Shown: positions 1-6,391, counted from the stretch's first letter. The stretch is DNA of 6,690 bases from Actinomycetes bacterium (GCA_023416315.1 JAEZIA010000400.1:1-6690); one strand, 5' to 3'. Notes: generated by a model not told the origin, from the letters alone. Program-made: numbers and translations.

Positions 1-987
1 GGTGTGGATGCCGCCGAAGCTGGTCGCCGCCACCAGCAGCTCGCTGCGGCGCACCAGCGCGTGCACGGCCGCCTCGTCGGCGAGTTCGAGGGACACCAGG
101 CCGCCGAACCGCCGCATCTGGGCGGCCGCCACCGAGTGCGAGGGGTCACCGGGTAGCCCGGGATAGCGCACCGAGCGAACCTTCGGGTGGTTGTGCAGCG
201 CGGCCGCCAGCGCCAGCGCGTTCTGGCATTGCCGCTCGAACCGCAGGCCGAGGCTGCCGAGGCTGCGCAGCACCAGCCACGCCTCGAAGGAGCCGAGGAT
301 CGCGCCGGACAGCAGGCGCTCGCGCTCCAAGGCCGACATCAGCTCGGAGTCGCTGCCGGCGACGTAGCCGGCCAACAGGTCGCTATGCCCGGCCAGCGAT
401 TTGGTGGCGCTGGCCACCACCAGGTCGGCGCCCAGCGACAACGGTTGTTGACCCAGCGGCGTGGCGGTGGTGTTGTCCACGAGTAGCCGCGCGCCACGGC
501 CCCGGCAGATTGCGGCCAGCCGGTGCAGATCCACCACATCCAGCGCCGGGTTGGTCGGGGTCTCGGCGAGCACCACGTCGGCGCCGCCGGCCGCCTCGAC
601 GATCTGGTCGGCGGTCGCTTCGTAAACCGTGACGCCAAGCGGGGCAAGGCTTTCCATCGCATATCGCCGAACCTGGTAGTAGCCGTCGGCCGGAATGACG
701 AGCACCGAACCCGGCTTGGCCGTCACCCGGAGGGCAGCGGTGATCGCCGCCATCCCGGAGCCGAATGCCAATGCGGCAGTAGCACCCTCGAGCTGAGCGA
801 GCGCTGACTCGAGTTGCCGCCAGGTCGGATTGGAGCCACGGCCATAGGTGTTCGGCTCGCTGCCTTCGTCGTCGGACAGGTGGAAGGCCGACGCCAGGAC
901 CGGGCCGGGGCCGACCGGCTCACCCGGAATCGGCTCGGAGCTGGCGGCTTTGACGGCGCGGGTGGAATCGCCGTAGTGCTCGCTCAT
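1..987 (-). CDS. PLP-dependent cystathionine gamma-synthase/lyase-family enzyme (3' end outside window)
   Basis: The frame from ATG at 987 stays open for 329 codons to the window edge, so the C-terminus (some tens of residues judging by the family) is missing. It shows the order of a Cys/Met-metabolism PLP enzyme (fold type I): YGRGSNPT at residues 48-55, GSGMAA near 76-81, AETPTNPALD near 141-150, VDNTTATP at 170-177 with the PLP-nitrogen-binding Asp171, and SATKSLAGHSD at 193-203 with Lys196 as the expected Schiff-base lysine. Members act in the cytosol on cystathionine, homocysteine or methionine derivatives in transsulfuration. The exact reaction cannot be told from sequence. The late motif reads SFGGIHT (323-329) where many family members have SLGGxES. 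The ATG overlaps the gpsA stop by 4 bases (ATGA), so the two genes are probably cotranscribed and translationally coupled. I recall a cystathionine gamma-lyase annotation at this place in rapid-growing mycobacteria; M. tuberculosis lacks it between ddlA and gpdA2. Confidence 0.88.
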   Translation of the reverse strand, partial: MSEHYGDSTRAVKAASSEPIPGEPVGPGPVLASAFHLSDDEGSEPNTYGRGSNPTWRQLESALAQLEGATAALAFGSGMAAITAALRVTAKPGSVLVIPADGYYQVRRYAMESLAPLGVTVYEATADQIVEAAGGADVVLAETPTNPALDVVDLHRLAAICRGRGARLLVDNTTATPLGQQPLSLGADLVVASATKSLAGHSDLLAGYVAGSDSELMSALERERLLSGAILGSFEAWLVLRSLGSLGLRFERQCQNALALAAALHNHPKVRSVRYPGLPGDPSHSVAAAQMRRFGGLVSLELADEAAVHALVRRSELLVAATSFGGIHT

Positions 988-2000
988 TCCGGTTTGATGC
1001 TGCGGCCCAACAGCAGGGCCACCGCCTGGTCGACCGACAATCCCTTGTGGCACACCCGGTGTACCGCATCGGTGAGCGGCATCTCGACATCGTAGCTGGC
1101 CGCCAGCGCCAGGATCGATTCGCACGAGGTGACCCCCTCGGCGACGTGCCCGTCCGCGGCCAGTTGCGCGGCCTCCATCGTTTCACCCCGGCCTAGGCGT
1201 TCGCCGAAGCTGCGGTTGCGGGAGTGCGGCGACGTGCAGGTGGCAACCAGGTCACCGACGCCTGCCAGGCCGGCCAGCGTCGCCGATTTGGCGCCGACCG
1301 CGATGCCCAACCGCATGATCTCGGCCAGCCCGCGGGTGATGATCGCCGCGGCGGTGTTCTCGCCGAGGCCAACCCCGGCGGCCATCCCGCACGCCAGCGC
1401 GATGACGTTCTTGCACGCCCCACCGATCTCGGTGCCGATGACGTCGGCGTTGGTGTAGGGACGGAAGTATCCGGTGCTCAGTGCTCGCTGCAGGGCAATC
1501 GCCCGGCCCGAGTCGGTGCACGCCACCACGGTGGCCGCCGGCTGCTGTTGCGCGATCTCGTCGGCCAGGTTCGGGCCCGAGACCACCGCGACCTGGCTGG
1601 GATCCACACCGGTGACACCGACGATGACCTGGCTCATCCGCATCAGGCTGCCCAGCTCGATACCTTTGGCGAGGCTGACAAGCGTGGCGCCGTCGGTCAG
1701 CAGGCCGTCCCACTGTTCGAGGTTGGCACGCAGTGTCTGGGCGGGCACCGCCAGCAGCACGGTGGTCAGACCGTCGAGGGCCTCGGCCGCATCGGTGGTG
1801 GCGCGAATCGTGCCGGGCAGCGTGATACCGGGGAGATAACCACTATTGGTATGCGTGGTGTTGATCGCATCCGCCACCTCGGCGCGACGTGACCATAACC
1901 GGACCTCGGATCCGGCATCGGCAAGCACCTTGGCCAGGGCAGTTCCCCACGCACCCGCGCCCATCACCGCCGCGGTGCCCACCGTGCTGGTCATGCTCAT
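984..2000 (-). CDS. gpsA: NAD(P)H-dependent glycerol-3-phosphate dehydrogenase
   Basis: Cytosolic enzyme that reduces dihydroxyacetone phosphate to sn-glycerol 3-phosphate, the backbone for phospholipid synthesis. The 338-residue length is normal for the family. Visible motifs are the Rossmann loop GAGAWGTALA (14-23), SLAKGIE (109-115) with Lys112, SGPNLADE (141-148), GGACKNVIA (193-201) with the expected catalytic Lys197, GVGDL (247-251) with Asp250, and HSRNR (259-263) that contacts the substrate phosphate in characterised homologues. Two in-frame ATGs compete. The one at 2000 has no clear ribosome binding site. The one at 1994 (MTSTVG...) lies 7 bases after a TANNNT hexamer and may be a leaderless start. 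The gene is divergent from fbiD and overlaps the downstream PLP-enzyme gene by 4 bases. It corresponds to mycobacterial gpdA2 (Rv2982c) by position. Confidence 0.96.
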   Translation of the reverse strand: MSMTSTVGTAAVMGAGAWGTALAKVLADAGSEVRLWSRRAEVADAINTTHTNSGYLPGITLPGTIRATTDAAEALDGLTTVLLAVPAQTLRANLEQWDGLLTDGATLVSLAKGIELGSLMRMSQVIVGVTGVDPSQVAVVSGPNLADEIAQQQPAATVVACTDSGRAIALQRALSTGYFRPYTNADVIGTEIGGACKNVIALACGMAAGVGLGENTAAAIITRGLAEIMRLGIAVGAKSATLAGLAGVGDLVATCTSPHSRNRSFGERLGRGETMEAAQLAADGHVAEGVTSCESILALAASYDVEMPLTDAVHRVCHKGLSVDQAVALLLGRSIKPE

Positions 2001-2001
2001 T

Positions 2002-2007
2002 AACGTA
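2002..2007 (-). promoter_or_regulatory. Candidate -10 hexamer for leaderless gpsA transcript
   Basis: Read on the minus strand, TACGTT fits the mycobacterial TANNNT -10 consensus. A transcript starting 8 bases downstream would begin exactly on the ATG at 1994, giving a leaderless mRNA, which is common in mycobacteria. No -35 element is evident. The motif is short, so chance occurrence is quite possible. Confidence 0.3.
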
Positions 2008-2062
2008 GCCCACGCCGCTGCGAACCCTCGCCGACAGGAATGCAGCAGGCCCGAATGACGCT

Positions 2063-2068
2063 GGAAGG
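2063..2068 (+). promoter_or_regulatory. Ribosome binding site deciding the fbiD start
   Basis: GGAAGG ends directly against the first in-frame ATG (2069), which leaves no spacer, but sits 9 bases before the ATG at 2078. This favours 2078 as the start and shortens the protein by three residues relative to the longest frame. Confidence 0.6.
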
Positions 2069-2077
2069 ATGGTGAAC

Positions 2078-2707
2078 ATGAGCGCGGACATCGGTGTGAT
2101 CATCGCGGTAAAGCGCCTCACCGCCGCCAAGACCAGGCTGAGCCCGGTGTTTTCCGCGGGGGTCCGCGAGCACGTCGTCCTCGCGATGCTGATCGACACC
2201 ATCACCGCCGCGCGGGCCGCCGACACAGTCCGGTCCATCACCGTGGTCACCCCCGACGACACCGCGGCCGCCGCCGCTCGGGAACTCGGCGCAGACGTGT
2301 TGTTCGACGCCACACCCCCCACCGAGCCGGATCCACTGAATACCGCCGTGCGGTTCGCCTGGGCCACGGTCAGCAGAAGCACCGCCAATACTGTTGTGCT
2401 GCAAGGCGATCTACCCGCGCTGCAGACCCACGAACTGGCCGATGCGGTGGCCCAGGCCCGCGGTTACCGGCGCAGCTTCGTCGCCGACCGCCCCGGCAGC
2501 GGCACCGCCGCATTGTTCGCGTTCGGAACACCGCTCGATCCGCTGCTCGGCCGGGACTCGGCGCGCAGGCACCGCGAGTCCGGAGCCGTCGAGCTCACCG
2601 GCACCTGGCCGGGACTGCGCTGTGACATCGATACCGTCGAAGACCTGGAAGCAGCCCGCCGTATAGGTGTCGGAGCGGCGACGACCAGGGCAATCGCGCC
2701 GCACTGA
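2078..2707 (+). CDS. fbiD: Phosphoenolpyruvate guanylyltransferase of F420 biosynthesis
   Basis: FbiD (CofC family) transfers GMP from GTP to phosphoenolpyruvate, giving enolpyruvyl-diphospho-guanosine. FbiA joins this to Fo on the way to coenzyme F420. Archaeal CofC was described with 2-phospholactate; the PEP reaction is the one established for mycobacteria. The 209-residue protein shows the nucleotidyltransferase pattern: AVKRLTAAKTRLSP (10-23), LQGDLPAL (108-115) with Asp111 as a likely metal ligand, ADRPGSGTAAL (136-146) and CDIDTVEDL (182-190). The start at 2078 is chosen from the upstream GGAAGG; ATG 2069 and GTG 2072 are in-frame alternatives. It is divergent from gpsA and 67 bases before ppk1, matching Rv2983 by position. 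Other F420 genes (fbiA, fbiB, fbiC) are not in the window, as is usual in mycobacteria. Confidence 0.9.
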   Translation: MSADIGVIIAVKRLTAAKTRLSPVFSAGVREHVVLAMLIDTITAARAADTVRSITVVTPDDTAAAAARELGADVLFDATPPTEPDPLNTAVRFAWATVSRSTANTVVLQGDLPALQTHELADAVAQARGYRRSFVADRPGSGTAALFAFGTPLDPLLGRDSARRHRESGAVELTGTWPGLRCDIDTVEDLEAARRIGVGAATTRAIAPH

Positions 2708-2708
2708 C

Positions 2709-2730
2709 GGTTAACAACCGCTGAACGGGT
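2709..2730 (+). promoter_or_regulatory. Candidate 11-bp direct repeat (Pho/RegX3-like box) upstream of ppk1
   Basis: GGTTAACAACC and GCTGAACGGGT lie head to tail with an 11-bp period, sharing the core G-S-T-K-AAC. PhoP/RegX3-type response regulators of Actinobacteria bind 11-bp direct repeats of GTTCACC-like sequence. The SenX3-RegX3 system is reported to control ppk1 in M. tuberculosis. Match to the consensus is partial, and the same bases also form a small inverted repeat (CGGTT/AACCG, 2708-2720). No clear TANNNT -10 lies between here and ppk1. Confidence 0.25.
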
Positions 2731-2774
2731 GGCCACTTTCGGCTGCCGGCGTCCGCACGCTGTCCAGATGGGGG

Positions 2775-4946
2775 ATGATCGGATTTGTGACGGACACCGA
2801 AACCGATGCGCGATCGACAGACGACGACTGGCAGCCCGGTGACGCCGCGCCCGGGGCACCACCCGCGGCCACCGCGACCGCCGTCGACGATGAACTGCCC
2901 GAGGACCGCTACCTCAACCGCGAGCTGAGCTGGCTGGATTTCAACGCCCGGGTGCTGGCCTTGGCCGCCGACACCTCGCTGCCCCTGCTGGAGCGGGCGA
3001 AGTTCTTGGCGATCTTCGCGTCCAACCTCGACGAGTTCTACATGGTCCGGGTCGCCGGGCTCAAGCGCCGCGACGAGATGGGCTTGTCGGTGCGGTCGGC
3101 CGACGGGCTGTCCCCGCGCGAACAGCTGCGCCGCATCGGTGAACGCACCCGGCAGATCTCGCTGCGTCAAGCCGAAGTCTTCATCGAGTCCGTGCGGCCG
3201 GCGTTGGCCGACGAGGGAATTCACATCGTCAACTGGGCCGACCTGACCGACGCCGAACGTGATGAACTCTCGACGTACTTTCACGAGCAGGTGTTCCCGG
3301 TCCTCACACCGCTCGCCGTCGACCCGGCGCATCCGTTCCCGTTCGTCAGCGGCCTGAGCCTGAACATGGCGATCACCGTCAAGTCGCCCGACGACGGTGG
3401 TGAACACTTCGCCCGCATCAAGGTTCCCGACAACGTCGACCGGTTCGTTGTCCTCAAGGGCACCAACGGAGATGGTGACGTCGTGCGGTTCCTGCCGACC
3501 GAAGAGCTGATCGCGGCGTTCCTACCGGTGTTGTTCCCCGGCATGGAGATCGTCGAGCATCACGTCTTCCGGATCACCCGCAACGCCGATATGCAGGTCG
3601 AGGAAGACCGCGACGAAGACCTGCTCCAGGCACTCGAACGCGAACTGGCCCGGCGGCGGTTCGGCTCTCCGGTCCGCCTCGAGGTCGCCGACGACATGAC
3701 CGAGCACATGCTCGAGTTGCTGTTGCGCGAGCTCGACGTGCACCCCGGGGATGTGGTGCAGGTGCCGGGACTGCTGGATCTTTCGTCGCTGTGGCAGGTG
3801 TACGACATCGACCGCCCGGCGCTCAAGGACCGTCCGTTCGTCCCGGCCACCCACCCGGCGTTCGCCGAACGCGAGACGCCCAAGAGCATCTTCTCCACGC
3901 TGCGCGACGGTGACGTGCTGGTGCACCATCCATACGACTCGTTCTCGACGAGCGTGCAGCGTTTCATCGAGCAGGCCGCCGCCGACCCGAATGTGTTGGC
4001 GATCAAGCAGACCCTGTACCGGACCTCGGGTGACTCCCCCATCGTCAACGCGCTCATCGATGCCGCGCAGGCCGGCAAGCAGGTGGTCGCCCTGGTCGAA
4101 TTGAAAGCGCGCTTCGACGAGCAGGCCAACATCAAATGGGCCCGCACACTGGAAGATGCCGGCGTGCACGTCGTCTACGGCTTGATCGGGCTGAAGACTC
4201 ACTGCAAGACCTGCCTGGTGGTGCGCCGGGAAGGGTCGATGATCCGTCGCTACTGCCACATCGGGACCGGCAACTACAACCCGAAGACCGCTCGGCTGTA
4301 TGAGGACGTCGGCTTGATCACCGCCGCTCCGGATATCGGCGCGGATCTCACCGACTTGTTCAACTCGCTGACCGGTTACTCCCGCAAGGTCAGCTACCGC
4401 AACCTTCTCGTCGCGCCGCACGGCGTACGCAAGGGCATCATCGAGCGCGTCGAGCGCGAGATCGCCGCGCATCGCGAGGGTGGCAACGGCCGGATTCGGC
4501 TGAAGGCCAACGCTGTTGTCGACGAGCAGGTCATCGACGCGTTGTACCGCGCATCGCAGGCCGGGGTTCGCGTCGAGGTGGTCGTCCGCGGCATCTGCGC
4601 GCTCAAACCCGGGGCCGACGGCTTCTCCGAGAACATCGTCGTGCGTTCGATTCTCGGCCGCTTCCTCGAACATTCGCGGATCTTCCATTTCAACGCGATC
4701 AACGAATTCTTCATCGGCAGCGCCGACATGATGCACCGCAATCTGGACCGCCGGGTTGAGGTGCTGGCCCAGGTGAAAGACCCACGGCTCACTGCGCATC
4801 TCGACGACATCTTCGAATCGGCGATGGATCCCTCGACCCGGTGCTGGGAGTTGGGCCCCGACGGCCACTGGACTGCGTCGCCCCAAGACGGTAGGCAGGT
4901 CCGCGACCATCAGGTGTGGCTGATGGAACGCCATCGGCAGCGCTGA
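2775..4946 (+). CDS. ppk1: Polyphosphate kinase 1
   Basis: PPK1 reversibly transfers the terminal phosphate of ATP to a growing inorganic polyphosphate chain. In mycobacteria polyP feeds the MprAB-SigE-Rel stress pathway. The 723-residue protein is near the mycobacterial length. After an acidic, Pro/Ala-rich variable region (1-42) come the N-terminal domain starting DRYLNRELSWLDFN (44-57), the SNLDEFYMVRVAGLKRR segment (83-99), the middle domain with DPAHPFPFVSGLS (183-195), and two catalytic C-terminal domains. KTHCK places His476 as the residue autophosphorylated in E. coli PPK (His435), and YCHIGTGNYN gives His495 (E. coli His454). LEHSR (631-635) holds the conserved His633. All expected active-site residues are present. 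The start is uncertain: ATG 2775 directly follows GGGGG with almost no spacer, and GTG 2787 (four residues shorter) is an in-frame alternative. mutT1 follows after 69 bases on the same strand. Confidence 0.97.
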   Translation: MIGFVTDTETDARSTDDDWQPGDAAPGAPPAATATAVDDELPEDRYLNRELSWLDFNARVLALAADTSLPLLERAKFLAIFASNLDEFYMVRVAGLKRRDEMGLSVRSADGLSPREQLRRIGERTRQISLRQAEVFIESVRPALADEGIHIVNWADLTDAERDELSTYFHEQVFPVLTPLAVDPAHPFPFVSGLSLNMAITVKSPDDGGEHFARIKVPDNVDRFVVLKGTNGDGDVVRFLPTEELIAAFLPVLFPGMEIVEHHVFRITRNADMQVEEDRDEDLLQALERELARRRFGSPVRLEVADDMTEHMLELLLRELDVHPGDVVQVPGLLDLSSLWQVYDIDRPALKDRPFVPATHPAFAERETPKSIFSTLRDGDVLVHHPYDSFSTSVQRFIEQAAADPNVLAIKQTLYRTSGDSPIVNALIDAAQAGKQVVALVELKARFDEQANIKWARTLEDAGVHVVYGLIGLKTHCKTCLVVRREGSMIRRYCHIGTGNYNPKTARLYEDVGLITAAPDIGADLTDLFNSLTGYSRKVSYRNLLVAPHGVRKGIIERVEREIAAHREGGNGRIRLKANAVVDEQVIDALYRASQAGVRVEVVVRGICALKPGADGFSENIVVRSILGRFLEHSRIFHFNAINEFFIGSADMMHRNLDRRVEVLAQVKDPRLTAHLDDIFESAMDPSTRCWELGPDGHWTASPQDGRQVRDHQVWLMERHRQR

Positions 4947-5005
4947 GTGAAGCCGGCGTGCGATCCACCGGATCCGGCCCCGTGACGGGACCCGAATTGA
5001 TTTGC

Positions 5006-5010
5006 GGGAG
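5006..5010 (+). promoter_or_regulatory. Ribosome binding site for mutT1 (GTG start)
   Basis: GGGAG lies 5 bases before the GTG at 5016 and supports that non-ATG codon as the start. No in-frame ATG or GTG is better placed nearby. Confidence 0.6.
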
Positions 5011-5015
5011 TTGAG

Positions 5016-5981
5016 GTGGCCAAGAAAGCCTCAGGTAACAGCTCGCAGAACAAATCGACGAAGAAGTCTGCGACGAAGAAGGGCAAGTCGCTGCAACGGC
5101 GGATCGTCGCGGCCGGCGCGGTGCTGTGGCGGCCCGATCCCGAGACCGGCGAGATCCGTGTCGCGCTGATTCATCGGCCGCGCTACGACGACTGGTCGCT
5201 ACCCAAGGGCAAGGTCGACCCCGGCGAGAACGAACCGGTCGCGGCGGTCCGGGAGATCTGGGAGGAGACCGGTCAACGTGCCCAGCTGGGCCGGCGCCTG
5301 ATCCAGACCCATTATCAGATTCCGCAGGGCACCAAGATCGTTCACTATTGGGCGGCGCGCGCGCTGGGCGGGCAGTTCACTCCGAATGAGGAAGTCGATC
5401 AGCTGGCATGGCTGCCGGTCGACGAAGCCGCGCAACACCTCACCTATCCCCACGACCGAGACGTACTCAAGGCGTTCACCAAACAACCGCCCGACACCAC
5501 AACGGTCTTGATCGTCCGCCACGGCACCGCGGGGATCAAGTCCCGCTACAAGGGCGATGACCGGAGCCGGCCGTTGGACAAGAACGGTCGCGCCCAAGCC
5601 GAGTCGTTGGCCGGCCAGCTGCTGGCGTTCGGGGCCACCGACGTCTACGCGGCCGACCGGGTGCGCTGCATTCAGACAGTCGAGCCGCTGGCGCAGGAAC
5701 TCGGCGTGCCAATCTCCACCGAGGCAAGCCTTACCGAGGAGGCCTACGCCGCCGACCCGGACGCCGCGCACAGCCGGATCATCAAGATCGCCGCGCAGGG
5801 TGGCACACCGGTGATCTGCACGCAGGGCAAGGTGATTCCGTACCTGCTCGAGTGGTGGCGCGGAATCCGTAAGCCCGATAAGTCCCACAACCGCAAGGGC
5901 AGCACCTGGGTGCTGTCGTTGCACGGTGACCGGATCGTGGCTGCCGACTACATCGACAGCCCGCTGGCGACAAGGCCCTGA
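5016..5981 (+). CDS. mutT1: MutT1: Nudix hydrolase fused to histidine-phosphatase domain
   Basis: Two-domain nucleotide-sanitising hydrolase. Mycobacterial MutT1 is described as acting on 8-oxo-dGTP/8-oxo-GTP and their diphosphates and on dinucleoside polyphosphates. The 321-residue protein begins with a basic Lys/Ser/Thr tail of about 27 residues. The Nudix domain follows (about 28-155), with a near-complete Nudix box at 65-87: Gly65, Glu71, Arg79, Glu80, Glu83, Glu84, Gly86. Its last hydrophobic position is Gln87. A histidine-phosphatase (RHG) domain spans about 161-318, with LIVRHGTAG (165-173) and His169 as expected nucleophile, then YAADRVRCIQT (211-221). ICTQGKVIP (267-275) occupies the place where many RHG enzymes carry the second catalytic His; here that residue appears to be Gln270, which I also recall in M. 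tuberculosis Rv2985. Start is GTG 5016. The gene follows ppk1 on the same strand and faces a convergent gene across a strong hairpin. Confidence 0.94.
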   Translation: MAKKASGNSSQNKSTKKSATKKGKSLQRRIVAAGAVLWRPDPETGEIRVALIHRPRYDDWSLPKGKVDPGENEPVAAVREIWEETGQRAQLGRRLIQTHYQIPQGTKIVHYWAARALGGQFTPNEEVDQLAWLPVDEAAQHLTYPHDRDVLKAFTKQPPDTTTVLIVRHGTAGIKSRYKGDDRSRPLDKNGRAQAESLAGQLLAFGATDVYAADRVRCIQTVEPLAQELGVPISTEASLTEEAYAADPDAAHSRIIKIAAQGGTPVICTQGKVIPYLLEWWRGIRKPDKSHNRKGSTWVLSLHGDRIVAADYIDSPLATRP

Positions 5982-5986
5982 CACGC

Positions 5987-6021
5987 GAATACGCCGCGGG
6001 CGCTGGGCCCGCGGCGTATTC
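5987..6021. terminator. Bidirectional hairpin terminator between convergent genes
   Basis: GAATACGCCGCGGGC (5987-6001) pairs perfectly with GCCCGCGGCGTATTC (6007-6021) around a 5-base loop. It begins 6 bases after the mutT1 stop and ends 11 bases before the stop of the minus-strand frame. There is no T-run on either side, which is usual for mycobacterial hairpin terminators. It can serve mutT1 and the facing gene. Confidence 0.8.
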
Positions 6022-6032
6022 AACTGCTGTGT

Positions 6033-6206
6033 TTAGCGGCGGCCCTTCTTGGCCGGAGCCTTCTTGGCGGCAGCCTTTTTGGCGGGCGCAGCCTTTTTGG
6101 CGGGCGCAGCCTTCTTGGCCGGCGCAGCCTTCTTGGCCGGAGCCTTCTTGGCGGGCGCCTTCTTCTCGACGACCTCTTCGGTCGTCTTCTCAGCCTTCTC
6201 GGCCAT
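6033..6206 (-). CDS. Lys/Ala/Pro-rich 57-aa frame: rplO-like start joined to hupB-like tail (suspected chimera)
   Basis: ATG at 6206 overlaps the rpmD TGA by one base (TGATG), with GAGGAG inside the rpmD end as a plausible ribosome binding site. The start is therefore coupled to rpmD exactly where rplO (L15) is expected. The protein begins MAEKAEKTTEEVVEKK and continues as APAKK / AAPAKK repeats to a final KKGRR. No L15 globular sequence and no HU DNA-binding domain is present. From memory, several Micrococcales L15 proteins begin with a Lys/Ala/Pro-rich extension, and mycobacterial HupB ends in PAKKA repeats with a basic terminus, convergent with mutT1. I infer that this frame is the N-terminal extension of rplO joined in frame to the last part of hupB. 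If it is real, the cell would make only a short basic peptide here. It could alternatively be a genuine unknown small protein. Confidence 0.55.
   Translation of the reverse strand: MAEKAEKTTEEVVEKKAPAKKAPAKKAAPAKKAAPAKKAAPAKKAAAKKAPAKKGRR
6052..6165. other. Probable junction between two genomic sources
   Basis: To the left, mutT1, the hairpin and the KKGRR stop fit the mutT1-hupB end of a mycobacterial chromosome. To the right, rpsE, rpmD and the coupled start fit a ribosomal-protein operon of a different actinobacterium. The repeat-rich stretch is the only sequence both neighbours would share. The exact breakpoint cannot be placed within it. The codon switch between repeat units at 6105/6106 is one candidate. 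Confidence 0.6.
6070..6141. repeat. Four tandem 18-bp units coding AAPAKK
   Basis: Units at 6070-6087 and 6088-6105 are identical (GCAGCCTTTTTGGCGGGC on the plus strand). Units at 6106-6123 and 6124-6141 read GCAGCCTTCTTGGCCGGC and the same with a final A. The two pairs use different codons on the coding (minus) strand: AAA AAG and CCC in the first pair, AAG AAG and CCG in the second. Shorter 15-bp relatives lacking one Ala codon flank the array. This is the likely site of the suspected join. Confidence 0.9.
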
Positions 6207-6391
6207 CAGTCGATCTCCTCAACCTTCACGAGGTGGGCGACGGTCTTGACGTAGCCGCGCGTCTGCGCGTCGTCGGGACGGACGACCGAGTCGCCGATCC
6301 GCTTGAGACCGAGCGAACGCAGCGTGTCGCGCTGGTTCTGCTTCTCGCTCACCTTGGACTTGACCTGCGTAACCTTCAGACGGCTCGCCAT
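6206..6391 (-). CDS. rpmD: 50S ribosomal protein L30
   Basis: L30 is a small protein of the large ribosomal subunit. The 61-residue product starts MASRLKVTQVKSKV and contains RDTLRSLGLKRIGDSVVRPD (21-40) and RGYVKTVAHLVKVEEID (45-61), the typical full L30 length and pattern. Two adjacent ATG codons exist (6394 and 6391). The first forms an ATGA overlap with the rpsE stop and would add one Met; an AAGG 7 bases before it could serve either. The downstream frame starts on its stop codon. The KSKVSEKQ segment and the VKVEEID end resemble Microbacteriaceae L30 as I recall it. Mycobacterial L30 typically carries a ...[20 protein letters not shown]... segment instead. Confidence 0.95.
   Translation of the reverse strand: MASRLKVTQVKSKVSEKQNQRDTLRSLGLKRIGDSVVRPDDAQTRGYVKTVAHLVKVEEID

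Noticed and set aside
1224..1892. 222-codon plus-strand frame opposite gpsA
   Set aside because: Antisense shadow; gpsA on the other strand has all expected motifs.
2595..3407. 270-codon minus-strand frame across the fbiD end and ppk1 start
   Set aside because: Shadow of two strongly supported plus-strand genes; no protein family features.
3522..4934. 470-codon open frame antisense to ppk1
   Set aside because: It lies entirely within ppk1 and its composition is what the complementary frame of GC-rich codons gives. No domain or motif is recognisable, while ppk1 has all its active-site residues.
4967..4980. CCGGATCCGG palindrome in the ppk1-mutT1 gap considered as an operator
   Set aside because: A 10-bp GC-rich palindrome is likely by chance in this composition and nothing else around it suggests a binding site.
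5199..6023. 274-codon minus-strand frame over mutT1
   Set aside because: Complement of mutT1 codons, it also runs through the terminator hairpin; no recognisable motifs.
6070..6141. Short regular repeats considered as a CRISPR array
   Set aside because: Units are contiguous with no spacers and encode a Lys/Ala/Pro repeat in frame.
6049..6249. Hydrophobic frame of AAFLAGA repeats that looks like membrane segments
   Set aside because: It is the reverse-complement reading of the PAKKA-coding repeats, so the apparent hydrophobicity is an artefact of Lys codons read backwards (CTT/TTC).
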